Shown piece after piece: positions 1-6,178 of a stretch of 6,495 bases of DNA (the first letter of the stretch is position 1; every line of letters starts with the position of its first letter). The notes below the pieces were generated by a model, which was not told where the DNA came from, ran no database searches, and worked only from the letters and a program-made list of their open reading frames with translations. Where the stretch lies: the NCBI GenBank assembly GCA_017612755.1, contig JAGAFH010000074.1:1-6495 (forward strand), read 5' to 3'. A program made the position numbers and the translations under genes. This stretch comes from Clostridiales bacterium. Lineage in GTDB: Bacteria > Bacillota > Clostridia > Saccharofermentanales > Saccharofermentanaceae.

Positions 1-1496
1 AGAACGAGACCCAATGACTTTCGAAGGTCACCCTTCTTTATCTTATTCACGTTTATGCCGTCATATCTGATCTTACCGTCTGCAATATCGTAGAAGCGGT
101 TGATGAGATTTGTAATGGTTGTCTTACCTGCACCGGTAGCTCCGACGAATGCCACTTTCTGGCCGGGCTTTGCATAGAGGGTTATATCGTGAAGGACATC
201 CTTACCCTCTTCATAGGCGAAGTCAACTTCCGTCATCCTTACATCACCCTTCAAAGGCTCATAAGTGATAGTGCCGTCAGCCTGATGAGGATGTTTCCAG
301 GCCCACTTGCCTGTCCTCTTCTCAACTTCGTGCATCTCACCATTCTCATCGTATTCAACATTTACCAGGGTTACATAACCGTCGTCCACCTCGGGAGCCT
401 CGTCTATAAGGGCGAATACTCTCTGGGCACCGGCGCCGGCCATGACTATGGCGTTCATCTGCATGGTGACCTGGTTAAGGTTCGCCATGAACTGCTTGGA
501 CATATTAAGGAAAGGCACCAGGATACTGATATCGAAGGCCATCCTGGAAATGGAAAGGTTGGGCACCTCGAGAATGATGAGGATACCTCCGATAAGAGCC
601 AGGGCAACATATAAGATATTACCGATATTGTTGATGATGGGGCCTAAGATATTTGCATATGTGTTAGCCTTGGCACTGTCATCGCAAAGGCTGTCGTTAA
701 GCTTGTTGAACTCCTCAGTGGAGATCTCCTCGTGGTTAAATACCTTGACTACCTTCTGCCCGTTCATCATCTCCTGGACATAACCCTCGGTAGCAGCCAC
801 CGCCGTCTGCTGGCGGAGGAAATACTTGGCAGAACCTGCACCCACCTTCTTCGTAACCAGGGACATGGCGAAAACACCCAGGATCAGGATAAGGGTCATC
901 CAGACGCTGAACCATACCATCTCGGCGAAAAGGATCAGTACCGTCACCAGGGCCTGAAGGAGCATGGGGAAAGCCTGGGATGCCAGCTGCCTCAAAGTAT
1001 CGATATCGTTTGTATAATGGCTCATTATGTCGCCGTGCTTGTGGGTATCGAAATACTTGACGGGAAGCTTCTGCATTCCGCCGTACATCTCTTTTCTGAG
1101 CTTGTCCAGATATCCCTGGGTCATGAAAGCCATGATCTGGGTCTGGAGCACAGACAAAACAAGAGCCGTAAGATAAAGAGATCCCAGTATGGTCACATAT
1201 CTGACGATCTTGGGAGCGGCAGCAGCCCAGTCACCGCCTTCAACATAGTCTTCAATGACCGTAATGACCTTCTGCATGAAAAGCGGTGGGATAGCGCCTA
1301 CCACTGCAGCCGTCAGGATACAGATGATTATGATGGGAGCCAGGTGGGGATAGTAACCGAGATACTTCTTAACTGCCCTGCCTAAGCCCTGAAATCCGGC
1401 CTTAAAAGCATCAGGATCTCCGCCGAATCCGGGAGGAGGCCCGCCTGCGGGTCCTTTGCCGGGACCGCGTTTGAAACCGCGTCTGTTGGCACTCAT
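1..1496 (-). CDS. ABC exporter half-transporter, permease plus ATPase (second subunit, C-terminus outside window)
   Basis: This is a half-size ABC exporter subunit in the inner membrane, most likely forming a heterodimer with the gene immediately upstream. About 498 residues are visible. A Gly/Pro/Arg-rich cytoplasmic N-terminus (residues 2-30, with GPGKGP and GGPPPGFGG) precedes a six-helix exporter domain from about residue 45 to 350. A linker of roughly 45 extra residues (about 365-410, containing TGKWAWKHPH) leads into the nucleotide-binding domain. Its Walker A motif GATGAGKTT (452-460, K458) is fully canonical. The frame runs off the window at ...RKSLGLV, just before the expected Q-loop, so the signature, Walker B and H-loop are not visible. 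The ATG overlaps the upstream stop as ATGA and has a strong AAGGAGG site. The linker and N-terminus match a clostridial exporter subfamily as I remember it. Substrate is unknown: drugs, peptides or lipids are all possible. Confidence 0.95.
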   Translation of the reverse strand, partial: MSANRRGFKRGPGKGPAGGPPPGFGGDPDAFKAGFQGLGRAVKKYLGYYPHLAPIIIICILTAAVVGAIPPLFMQKVITVIEDYVEGGDWAAAAPKIVRYVTILGSLYLTALVLSVLQTQIMAFMTQGYLDKLRKEMYGGMQKLPVKYFDTHKHGDIMSHYTNDIDTLRQLASQAFPMLLQALVTVLILFAEMVWFSVWMTLILILGVFAMSLVTKKVGAGSAKYFLRQQTAVAATEGYVQEMMNGQKVVKVFNHEEISTEEFNKLNDSLCDDSAKANTYANILGPIINNIGNILYVALALIGGILIILEVPNLSISRMAFDISILVPFLNMSKQFMANLNQVTMQMNAIVMAGAGAQRVFALIDEAPEVDDGYVTLVNVEYDENGEMHEVEKRTGKWAWKHPHQADGTITYEPLKGDVRMTEVDFAYEEGKDVLHDITLYAKPGQKVAFVGATGAGKTTITNLINRFYDIADGKIRYDGINVNKIKKGDLRKSLGLV

Positions 1497-3241
1497 GACT
1501 CATCCCCTCCTTTCCTTGTCTGCTGTTCGTATGTCTCTTTATAGACATCACAGGTCTTCAGGAGCTCATCGTGAGTTCCCGAAGCCAGGATCTTACCGCC
1601 TTCCATCATGACGATCATATCTGCGTCCATAACGGAAGCGACCCTCTGTGCGATTATTATCTTGGTAGTATCAGGGATATATTCCTTAAATCCCTTTCTG
1701 ATCTTTGCATCGGTAGCCGTATCTACGGCGCTGGTGGAATCATCCAGGATCAGGACCTTCGGCTTCTTAAGAAGGGCTCTTGCGATACAGAGCCTCTGCT
1801 TCTGGCCGCCGCTGACATTTGTTCCGCCCTGCTCGATCTTCGTGTCGTAGCCATCCTCAAAGCTCATGATGAACTCATCGGCCTGGGCGAGACGGCAGGC
1901 TTCCTTTATCTCCTCATCAGTGGCATCCTTGTTACCCCACCTGAGGTTTTCCTTAATGGTGCCGGAGAAGATAACATTCTTCTGAAGGACCACGGAAACA
2001 GCATCACGAAGGGTCTTGATGTCGTAATCCCTGACATCGACACCTCCTACCTTTACGCTGCCTTCGCTGACATCGTAAAGCCTGGAGATAAGCTGGACCA
2101 GTGTGGACTTGGAAGAACCGGTGCCGCCCAGGATACCCACGGTCATGCCGGACTCTATCTTAAGATCTATGTCCGACAGGGCGGGAAGGTTGGCATCAGC
2201 AGTATATCTGAAGGAAACGTCCGTAAACTCGACGGAGCCGTCTTTTACTTCCATGACCGGCTCTTCGGGATCTACGATAGCAGGCTCTTCCACCAGCACC
2301 TCCGCGATCCTCTTCATGGCCTCGAAGGACATGGTGAGCATTACGTAGATAATGGAGATCATCATAAGGGACATAAGGATCTGGACGCCGTAAGTTATCA
2401 TGGCGGTCATCTCACCTACATTGATGGTGGAGCCCTGGTTTGTGATGATCAGCTTTGATCCCACATACATGATGAAGAGCATGTTGAAATAGATACAGAG
2501 CTGCATCAGGGGCGCATTAACTGCGACTATCCTCTCCGCCTTGGTAAAGTCTTTTTTGATATCCTCCGAAGCGACAGAGAACTTGTCAGTCTCGTATCCC
2601 TCCCTGGCAAAGCCCTTGACTACGCGCATGGCCCTGACATCTTCCTCAACTGATTCGTTGAGCTTGTCGTACTTCTTGAAGACCGCCCGGAAAGCCGGCA
2701 TGGCGAATCTGGCGATCATGATAAGTCCGAAAACAAGAACAGGGATAACTACTACAAAGGTGGTAGCCAGAGCGCCGCCCTTTATAAAGGCCATGATAAC
2801 GGCAAAGACCAGCATAACGGGAGCTCTTACCGCGATCCTTATAGACATCATGTAAGCTGTCTGTACGCTGGTGACGTCTGTAGTCATCCTGGTAACGAGA
2901 GAAGCGGTGGAGAACTTGTCTATATTACTGAAAGAGAAGGACTGGACCCTTCCGAAAATATCTTTTCGCAGATTTCTCGCAAGCCCTGCGGAAGCGTGGG
3001 CGCTGTAGTATCCTGCCGCCGCGCCGCAGACAAGGGAAAAGATGGCTGCCGCCACCATGATAAGTCCCACTCTGACCACCTTACCGAGAGGCTCGCCGTC
3101 CTCGATATAGTTTACCAGGTCAGACGTAATAAAAGGGATGAGAACTTCAAGGAAGACCTCTCCCAATATAAAGATAAATGTCAGTATTGTGGGACGCTTT
3201 GCATCCCTGACCGATCGAAGTATTACTTTTAAAGGTTCCAT
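1493..3241 (-). CDS. ABC exporter half-transporter, permease plus degenerate ATPase (first subunit)
   Basis: This 582-residue inner-membrane exporter subunit has a six-helix permease domain (about 15-310) and an ATPase domain (about 335-575). ATPase motifs: Walker A GGTGSSKST (372-380; K378, with Ser377 where Gly is usual), Q-loop Q420, signature VSGGQ (476-480) and Walker B LILD (497-500). The residue after Walker B is Asp501 instead of the catalytic Glu, and the switch residue is Gln532 (IIIAQR) instead of His. Known heterodimeric exporters such as BmrC/BmrD, LmrC/LmrD and TM287/TM288 have one degenerate site of this type, so this is probably the non-catalytic partner of the downstream subunit. 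That the partner carries the active Glu is inference, since it is cut off. An in-frame TAA just upstream (3253-3251) limits the start to ATG 3241, but no Shine-Dalgarno precedes it. Substrate cannot be told from the sequence. Confidence 0.96.
   Translation of the reverse strand: MEPLKVILRSVRDAKRPTILTFIFILGEVFLEVLIPFITSDLVNYIEDGEPLGKVVRVGLIMVAAAIFSLVCGAAAGYYSAHASAGLARNLRKDIFGRVQSFSFSNIDKFSTASLVTRMTTDVTSVQTAYMMSIRIAVRAPVMLVFAVIMAFIKGGALATTFVVVIPVLVFGLIMIARFAMPAFRAVFKKYDKLNESVEEDVRAMRVVKGFAREGYETDKFSVASEDIKKDFTKAERIVAVNAPLMQLCIYFNMLFIMYVGSKLIITNQGSTINVGEMTAMITYGVQILMSLMMISIIYVMLTMSFEAMKRIAEVLVEEPAIVDPEEPVMEVKDGSVEFTDVSFRYTADANLPALSDIDLKIESGMTVGILGGTGSSKSTLVQLISRLYDVSEGSVKVGGVDVRDYDIKTLRDAVSVVLQKNVIFSGTIKENLRWGNKDATDEEIKEACRLAQADEFIMSFEDGYDTKIEQGGTNVSGGQKQRLCIARALLKKPKVLILDDSTSAVDTATDAKIRKGFKEYIPDTTKIIIAQRVASVMDADMIVMMEGGKILASGTHDELLKTCDVYKETYEQQTRKGGDES
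1504..1513 (-). promoter_or_regulatory. Strong ribosome binding site for the second ABC subunit
   Basis: AAAGGAGGGG lies seven bases before the ATG at 1496, inside the last codons of the upstream ABC gene. It fixes the start and, with the ATGA overlap of stop and start, indicates translational coupling that would help make the two subunits in equal amounts. Confidence 0.85.
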
Positions 3242-3247
3242 GGGGTG

Positions 3248-3253
3248 ATTTTA
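3248..3253 (-). promoter_or_regulatory. Candidate extended -10 promoter directly before the ABC exporter genes
   Basis: On the minus strand TGGTAAAAT gives a TAAAAT -10 box with an upstream TG (extended -10). Only CACCCC separates it from the ATG at 3241, which would place transcription initiation at or next to the A of the ATG. There is no convincing -35 and no ribosome site in the gap. A leaderless transcript would explain both spacing and missing ribosome site, but a six-base match can arise by chance. Confidence 0.35.
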
Positions 3254-3272
3254 CCACGGAACCGCCCTTAAA

Positions 3273-3479
3273 TCACGCAGTTATTTTGCCTGCTCCCATC
3301 CTTCTCGCCATAAGAAGGAGCCCGCTCTTATCCCTTATACCGCGCTTCAGGGCGGCCGAGAACACCTCAGGAAAAATGGTCTCGGCCGCTTCCAGCGAAC
3401 CCGTGCAGAGGAAGAGTTCTCTTAAAACGTCGTCTGCGTTAGTAGTAACGAATTCTCTTAAGGAAGTCTGTATGTCCAT
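3273..3479 (-). CDS. Possible small hypothetical protein (68 aa)
   Basis: I do not recognise this product. The frame from ATG 3479 gives 68 residues, predicted largely helical, with Leu/Arg-rich amphipathic stretches (DDVLRELFLC, FSAALKRGIRDKSGLLLMA). It has no signal peptide and no membrane segment. Codon choice (AGA/AGG, ATA, GC-rich third positions) resembles the neighbouring genes, which favours real coding. It fills almost all of the otherwise empty gap between the C39-like gene and the ABC pair, and overlaps the end of the C39-like gene by 22 bases in another frame. Against it, ATG 3479 has no ribosome site. An in-frame GTG at 3518 has an AAGGA directly abutting it, too close to work well. 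It could be a translationally coupled small protein, a remnant of a longer gene, or a chance open frame. Confidence 0.4.
   Translation of the reverse strand: MDIQTSLREFVTTNADDVLRELFLCTGSLEAAETIFPEVFSAALKRGIRDKSGLLLMARRMGAGKITA
3352..3389. repeat. Inverted repeat with perfect 9-bp GC-rich arms
   Basis: GCGGCCGAG (3352-3360) and CTCGGCCGC (3381-3389) are exact reverse complements around a 20-base, A-rich loop; one further A-T pair extends the stem to ten. No T-run follows on either strand, so it is not a standard intrinsic terminator. It lies inside the possible 68-residue frame, where the arms encode AAE and SAA, so it may simply reflect repeated alanine codons. Confidence 0.5.
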
Positions 3480-4312
3480 ATGTTCAATATCTGGTCGGCG
3501 AACTCGTCGTACTCCCACTCCTTCTGTGTATTTTCGATGCTGTTTGGATCGTGGATCGTGAACTTACCGTCTGAATATCCGGTGATGACGATGAAATGTC
3601 CTTCGTCTGTAAAGACTCCGGGGCCCATGATGCATATGATGGGATTACCTGCTTCCAGATTATCGATGATCCTCTGCTCCTCTGAGGTGATCTCGATAGC
3701 CTCAAGTCCCAGGCCCGTGGCTCCGTCTGACATAAGGGTCCAGCAGGTACCGCTCATGCCCTCGTAGTCATAGTATCCGTTGTTCATGGCATAATCTGCC
3801 ATCCAGGCCGGATTCATGGAGGTGTCTCCCAGAAGATGGACGGCTACCATTGAAAGACATGTAGGTCCGCAGCCCGTAAGTCCCATCAGGTTGCTTCCGT
3901 ATGTCTTGTAGCCCCATCTCATATCCCACTGGTAGAACTCGGGCACCTCATTGTAGGAGCCGATATCACCGGAGATATCTATATATTCATCTGCATCATT
4001 GTGATAGGGATATCCCAGTACGAATTCCTCAGTCTCGGGGTTCCTGTCCAGAAGATCTATCAGCTCCTGGGGCCAGGCTCCGATGGTGAGTCCATGTTGA
4101 GAGGCATAATCGTCGATGATCTCTTCGGCAGTCATCTCTTCACGGTCCTGCCTGTCCGGATCATCCTCTTCCGTGTACCACTTAATATTGCTGCTGTCCT
4201 TTTTTGTATCAGCTGAAACGGAGCATCCGCCCGCTATATCCAGCATAAGATAGACACCGGCCGCAACTACCGGAACGATCAACAGAAGGACTGCGGCTAT
4301 CAGTTTTTTCAT
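3458..4312 (-). CDS. Secreted C39-like cysteine peptidase family protein (paralogue A)
   Basis: The 284-residue product is exported by an N-terminal hydrophobic segment (residues 4-24). A possible but poor lipobox (AGGC, Cys30) follows, so it may be a lipoprotein or remain anchored by an uncleaved helix. A charged linker and a helical segment (about 60-105) come next, then a papain-fold C39-like domain (about 120-284). Expected active-site residues are present: Gln128 in QWDMRW (oxyanion hole), Cys148 in GCGPTC, His239 in GHFIVITG and Asp255 in HDPNS. This is the stand-alone C39-like type (Peptidase_C39_2), not the domain fused to bacteriocin ABC exporters. Peptidase activity is inferred from the intact triad; the substrate is unknown. 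By eye about half of the aligned residues match the neighbour at 4426-5292, indicating tandem duplication. An AAGGAGG ribosome site lies 11 bases upstream, locked in a hairpin. Confidence 0.92.
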   Translation of the reverse strand: MKKLIAAVLLLIVPVVAAGVYLMLDIAGGCSVSADTKKDSSNIKWYTEEDDPDRQDREEMTAEEIIDDYASQHGLTIGAWPQELIDLLDRNPETEEFVLGYPYHNDADEYIDISGDIGSYNEVPEFYQWDMRWGYKTYGSNLMGLTGCGPTCLSMVAVHLLGDTSMNPAWMADYAMNNGYYDYEGMSGTCWTLMSDGATGLGLEAIEITSEEQRIIDNLEAGNPIICIMGPGVFTDEGHFIVITGYSDGKFTIHDPNSIENTQKEWEYDEFADQILNIWTYRLP

Positions 4313-4363
4313 CCCTTAAAAAACCTCCTTGGATATCTCTTACGATATCTATCCTAAAGGAGG
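4313..4363 (-). promoter_or_regulatory. Hairpin with T-run that buries the Shine-Dalgarno of C39-like paralogue A
   Basis: Read on the minus strand, CCTCCTT (4363-4357) pairs perfectly with AAGGAGG (4330-4324). After a two-base TA bulge, GGATA (4354-4350) pairs with TATCC (4335-4331), giving 12 pairs and a 14-base loop; an alternative inner GATATC/GATATC pairing also exists. TTTTTT (4323-4318) follows, then AAGGG and the ATG at 4312. The 3' arm is the only good ribosome site of this gene. The element can be read as an intrinsic terminator for the upstream operon, or as a translational or transcriptional switch controlling paralogue A. Both may hold. Confidence 0.6.
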
Positions 4364-4364
4364 C

Positions 4365-4395
4365 TTGTCACATACTTTCACCAGAGATGTGTCAA
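4365..4395. repeat. Operator-like imperfect inverted repeat in the C39A/C39B gap
   Basis: On the minus strand TTGACACAT (4395-4387) and ATGTGACAA (4373-4365) form an inverted repeat matching at 8 of 9 positions, with a 13-base spacer and arm centres 22 bp apart, about two helical turns. The left arm includes a TTGACA hexamer. Such spacing suits a dimeric DNA-binding regulator, but the element could instead form a second RNA hairpin. No specific regulator can be named. Confidence 0.35.
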
Positions 4396-4407
4396 AGTTG
4401 CAAAATA

Positions 4408-4413
4408 ATTATA
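4408..4413 (-). promoter_or_regulatory. Candidate -10 box TATAAT upstream of C39-like paralogue A
   Basis: A perfect TATAAT sits in the AT-rich gap on the minus strand, 95 bases before the ATG at 4312. Its -35 region is poor. If used, the roughly 90-base leader would contain both the inverted repeat and the ribosome-site hairpin. A competing reading takes TTGACA (4395-4390) as -35 with a weak TGTGAC -10 at 4372-4367; that start would fall within the hairpin's 5' arm. The two cannot be distinguished by eye. Confidence 0.35.
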
Positions 4414-4425
4414 TAAACTGAAAAT

Positions 4426-5292
4426 TTACAATATTCTGAATACCCAGCAGGCCTGCATCTGGGGACCTAACACGTCATAAGGCCAGTGCATGTCGGACCT
4501 GGTTACGGAGTTGGGATCGTTGATGGTAAAGCCCTCTTCGTCATATCCTGTGATAACGATGAAGTGTCCGCCGTCGGTAAAATCACCCGGGCCCACAACC
4601 GCGATGATGACATTTCCCACATCCAGGTTGATCTCCATCCTGTTCTGGTCTATGGGGATCTGGGTCACATCTATTCCGAGACCGAAGCCTCCGTCCGTCA
4701 TAAGGGTCCAGAGAGATCCGCCGCTTTCGGAATTATAAGCATAGTAGTTGTTGTTCTCGGCATATTCCGCCATCCAGGCCGGGTTCATATCCGGATTCTG
4801 AAGAAGGTAGCAGGCCACCATAGAAAGACAGGTGGGACCGCAGCCCGTAAGGCCCATGGGACCGTTGCCGTAATCCATGTATCCCCATCTTTCGTCCCAC
4901 TGGTAGAACCTGGGAACTTCAAATCTGTTGACCTCGCCGGACACGTCGATATCTTCCGCCGCGCAGTGATCATGGAAAGGATAGGTAAGAACGAACTCCA
5001 TGGAGTCCGGGTTTCTCGCCAGAAGGTTAACGAACTCCGACGGGTAATCGAAAAGGTCCAGCCCGTGCTTTTCTGCATAGTCGGAGATAATGGCCCTGGC
5101 ATCCTCGGCGCTGTTCAGAGGCCAGTCAGAGTAGTCGATGACCTCCTCAGTCTCTTCCGTCACGGCTGTAGTCTCGAAAACCGGATCCTCGATGACCACC
5201 GGCGCCGAAGGGCCGGTCACATCCCCGTCCTGACAGGAGCAGAGTATTAAGGATGATATTAATAATAAAGATGCTATCCTGATCTTTTTCAT
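4426..5292 (-). CDS. C39-like cysteine peptidase family lipoprotein (paralogue B)
   Basis: The 288-residue product begins with a short lipoprotein signal: MKKIR, hydrophobic residues 6-17 and LCSC, with Cys20 the likely lipidated residue. It should be tethered to the outer face of the membrane. A Thr/Glu-rich linker (about 24-60) and a helical segment shared with paralogue A (about 62-108) precede the C39-like papain-fold domain (about 125-288). Active-site candidates are Gln131 (QWDERW), Cys151 (GCGPTC), His243 (GHFIVITG) and Asp259 (NDPNS), so catalysis is plausible; substrate is unknown. It lies 22 bp after the gene at 5315-6178, which points to one operon with the kinase. Its ribosome site is atypical: GGAG is 13 bases before the ATG and an AGG only 2 bases before it. 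A peptidoglycan or peptide target is a guess I do not make. Confidence 0.93.
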   Translation of the reverse strand: MKKIRIASLLLISSLILCSCQDGDVTGPSAPVVIEDPVFETTAVTEETEEVIDYSDWPLNSAEDARAIISDYAEKHGLDLFDYPSEFVNLLARNPDSMEFVLTYPFHDHCAAEDIDVSGEVNRFEVPRFYQWDERWGYMDYGNGPMGLTGCGPTCLSMVACYLLQNPDMNPAWMAEYAENNNYYAYNSESGGSLWTLMTDGGFGLGIDVTQIPIDQNRMEINLDVGNVIIAVVGPGDFTDGGHFIVITGYDEEGFTINDPNSVTRSDMHWPYDVLGPQMQACWVFRIL

Positions 5293-5314
5293 GACCTATA
5301 TATTACTCCGACCG

Positions 5315-6178
5315 TCAATTTTCATACAAGCCAAACTGGATCTCCCAGAGGAAAAAGTCCGTGGCATACCAGTTTATGTCGTCCTCACTTTCCCAGTACC
5401 ATCCGGAAGTAGCATAAACAACTGACTGGAGTTTCTCATCCGTAGTCTGGGCTCCGTTATCATACCAGATGTCGTAGCCGTCCCTTTCGTAATATCTGTA
5501 TTGATCATCATTCCCCAGGAAGGTGATCCCCAGGTAATCATTATAAAGATCGTTGAGATCAGACCAGAACATATCCAGATCCGGAGCAGTCTCGCCTACA
5601 AAAGTGATATCCATATAGATGGGGACTCCGGTGGAAGGATCGAGAAGCGCATAGTTTCTTTCTCCTTCGGTGACCAGGATCAGGTATCTGGAACTGTCCT
5701 GGGGGTCTGTCACCTTTCCTATATTGACGGAGGTGGGAAGGCTGCAGCCGAAGTATTCCTGAATAAGACTATAGGCAGCATAATAGAATTCGTCGTTCAG
5801 ATCCCTTCTGGACCTGTCCCGGAGGCCCAGTTCCTCGTAGTTGTTGGCAGCATAACCCACATCGTCAGAAGGCGGGTTCGTTAAAAGAGCATCCAAATAT
5901 GTATATTCGTTGTGGGACTCGATATTGGCAGAAATGTCGATGGAATCAATAACAGCCGTTTCTATCTCGATGATATCGGCGCCGTAGGGCTGTATCTGAT
6001 CGATAGCCACTTCCCCCTTTGGGAGGGCCCCCGGCCTGGTCTGTAATTCCAGAAGGATCTTGGGGATGCCGAGACCTATGACGATGATGGCCAGGGTCAC
6101 CGCGATCAGAAGGAAGGGACGCTTCAGTATCCCGATATTGAGCCTGATCTTGCGCTTGGGGTGCTTCTTATTACTCAT
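5315..6178 (-). CDS. Membrane-anchored protein of unknown function, coupled to the histidine kinase
   Basis: I do not recognise this 287-residue protein. A Lys/Arg-rich cytoplasmic N-terminus (residues 4-20) precedes one transmembrane helix (about 21-43). The rest should be outside the cell by the positive-inside rule. The outer domain is acidic and rich in Tyr, Trp and Asp, with a helical stretch (about 128-145, LNDEFYYAAYSLIQEYFG) and strand-like segments RYLILVT and NYALLDPSTGVPI (about 165-190). The latter look like a small alpha/beta sensory or PepSY-like fold, but I cannot assign a family. No catalytic motif is evident. ATG 6178 is chosen over an in-frame GTG at 6187 because AGGGGGTG lies six bases before it. 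The gene overlaps the kinase stop by eight bases. Position suggests an accessory that modulates or is controlled by the kinase, which is inference. Confidence 0.88.
   Translation of the reverse strand: MSNKKHPKRKIRLNIGILKRPFLLIAVTLAIIVIGLGIPKILLELQTRPGALPKGEVAIDQIQPYGADIIEIETAVIDSIDISANIESHNEYTYLDALLTNPPSDDVGYAANNYEELGLRDRSRRDLNDEFYYAAYSLIQEYFGCSLPTSVNIGKVTDPQDSSRYLILVTEGERNYALLDPSTGVPIYMDITFVGETAPDLDMFWSDLNDLYNDYLGITFLGNDDQYRYYERDGYDIWYDNGAQTTDEKLQSVVYATSGWYWESEDDINWYATDFFLWEIQFGLYEN

Noticed and set aside
189..1385. Three overlapping plus-strand frames (189-614, 442-783, 732-1385)
   Set aside because: All lie opposite the second ABC subunit and read as shuffled codons; none has a credible start or motif.
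1571..2458. Long plus-strand open frame of 295 codons opposite the first ABC gene
   Set aside because: It is the antisense shadow of a gene with clear ABC motifs; its translation is His/Asp/Gly-rich and low in recognisable structure.
3242..3262. Short GTG/CAC hairpin around TAAAAT before the ABC gene
   Set aside because: The stem is only three or four pairs with no T-run, too weak for a terminator or operator claim.
4486..5250. Plus-strand open frame of 254 codons opposite C39-like paralogue B
   Set aside because: It is antisense to a well-supported lipoprotein gene, with no ribosome site pattern or family resemblance; similar shadows occur opposite paralogue A.
1493..5292. C39-like genes plus ABC exporter as a bacteriocin processing and export system
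   Set aside because: In bacteriocin systems the C39 domain is fused to the exporter N-terminus and cuts double-Gly leaders. Here the C39-like proteins are extracellular, the ABC subunits have no C39 domain, and no precursor peptide with a double-Gly leader was found.
5293..5314. TAATATATA box in the 22-bp gap before paralogue B as a promoter
   Set aside because: It is a poor -10 match without a -35, and the short gap fits operon read-through better.
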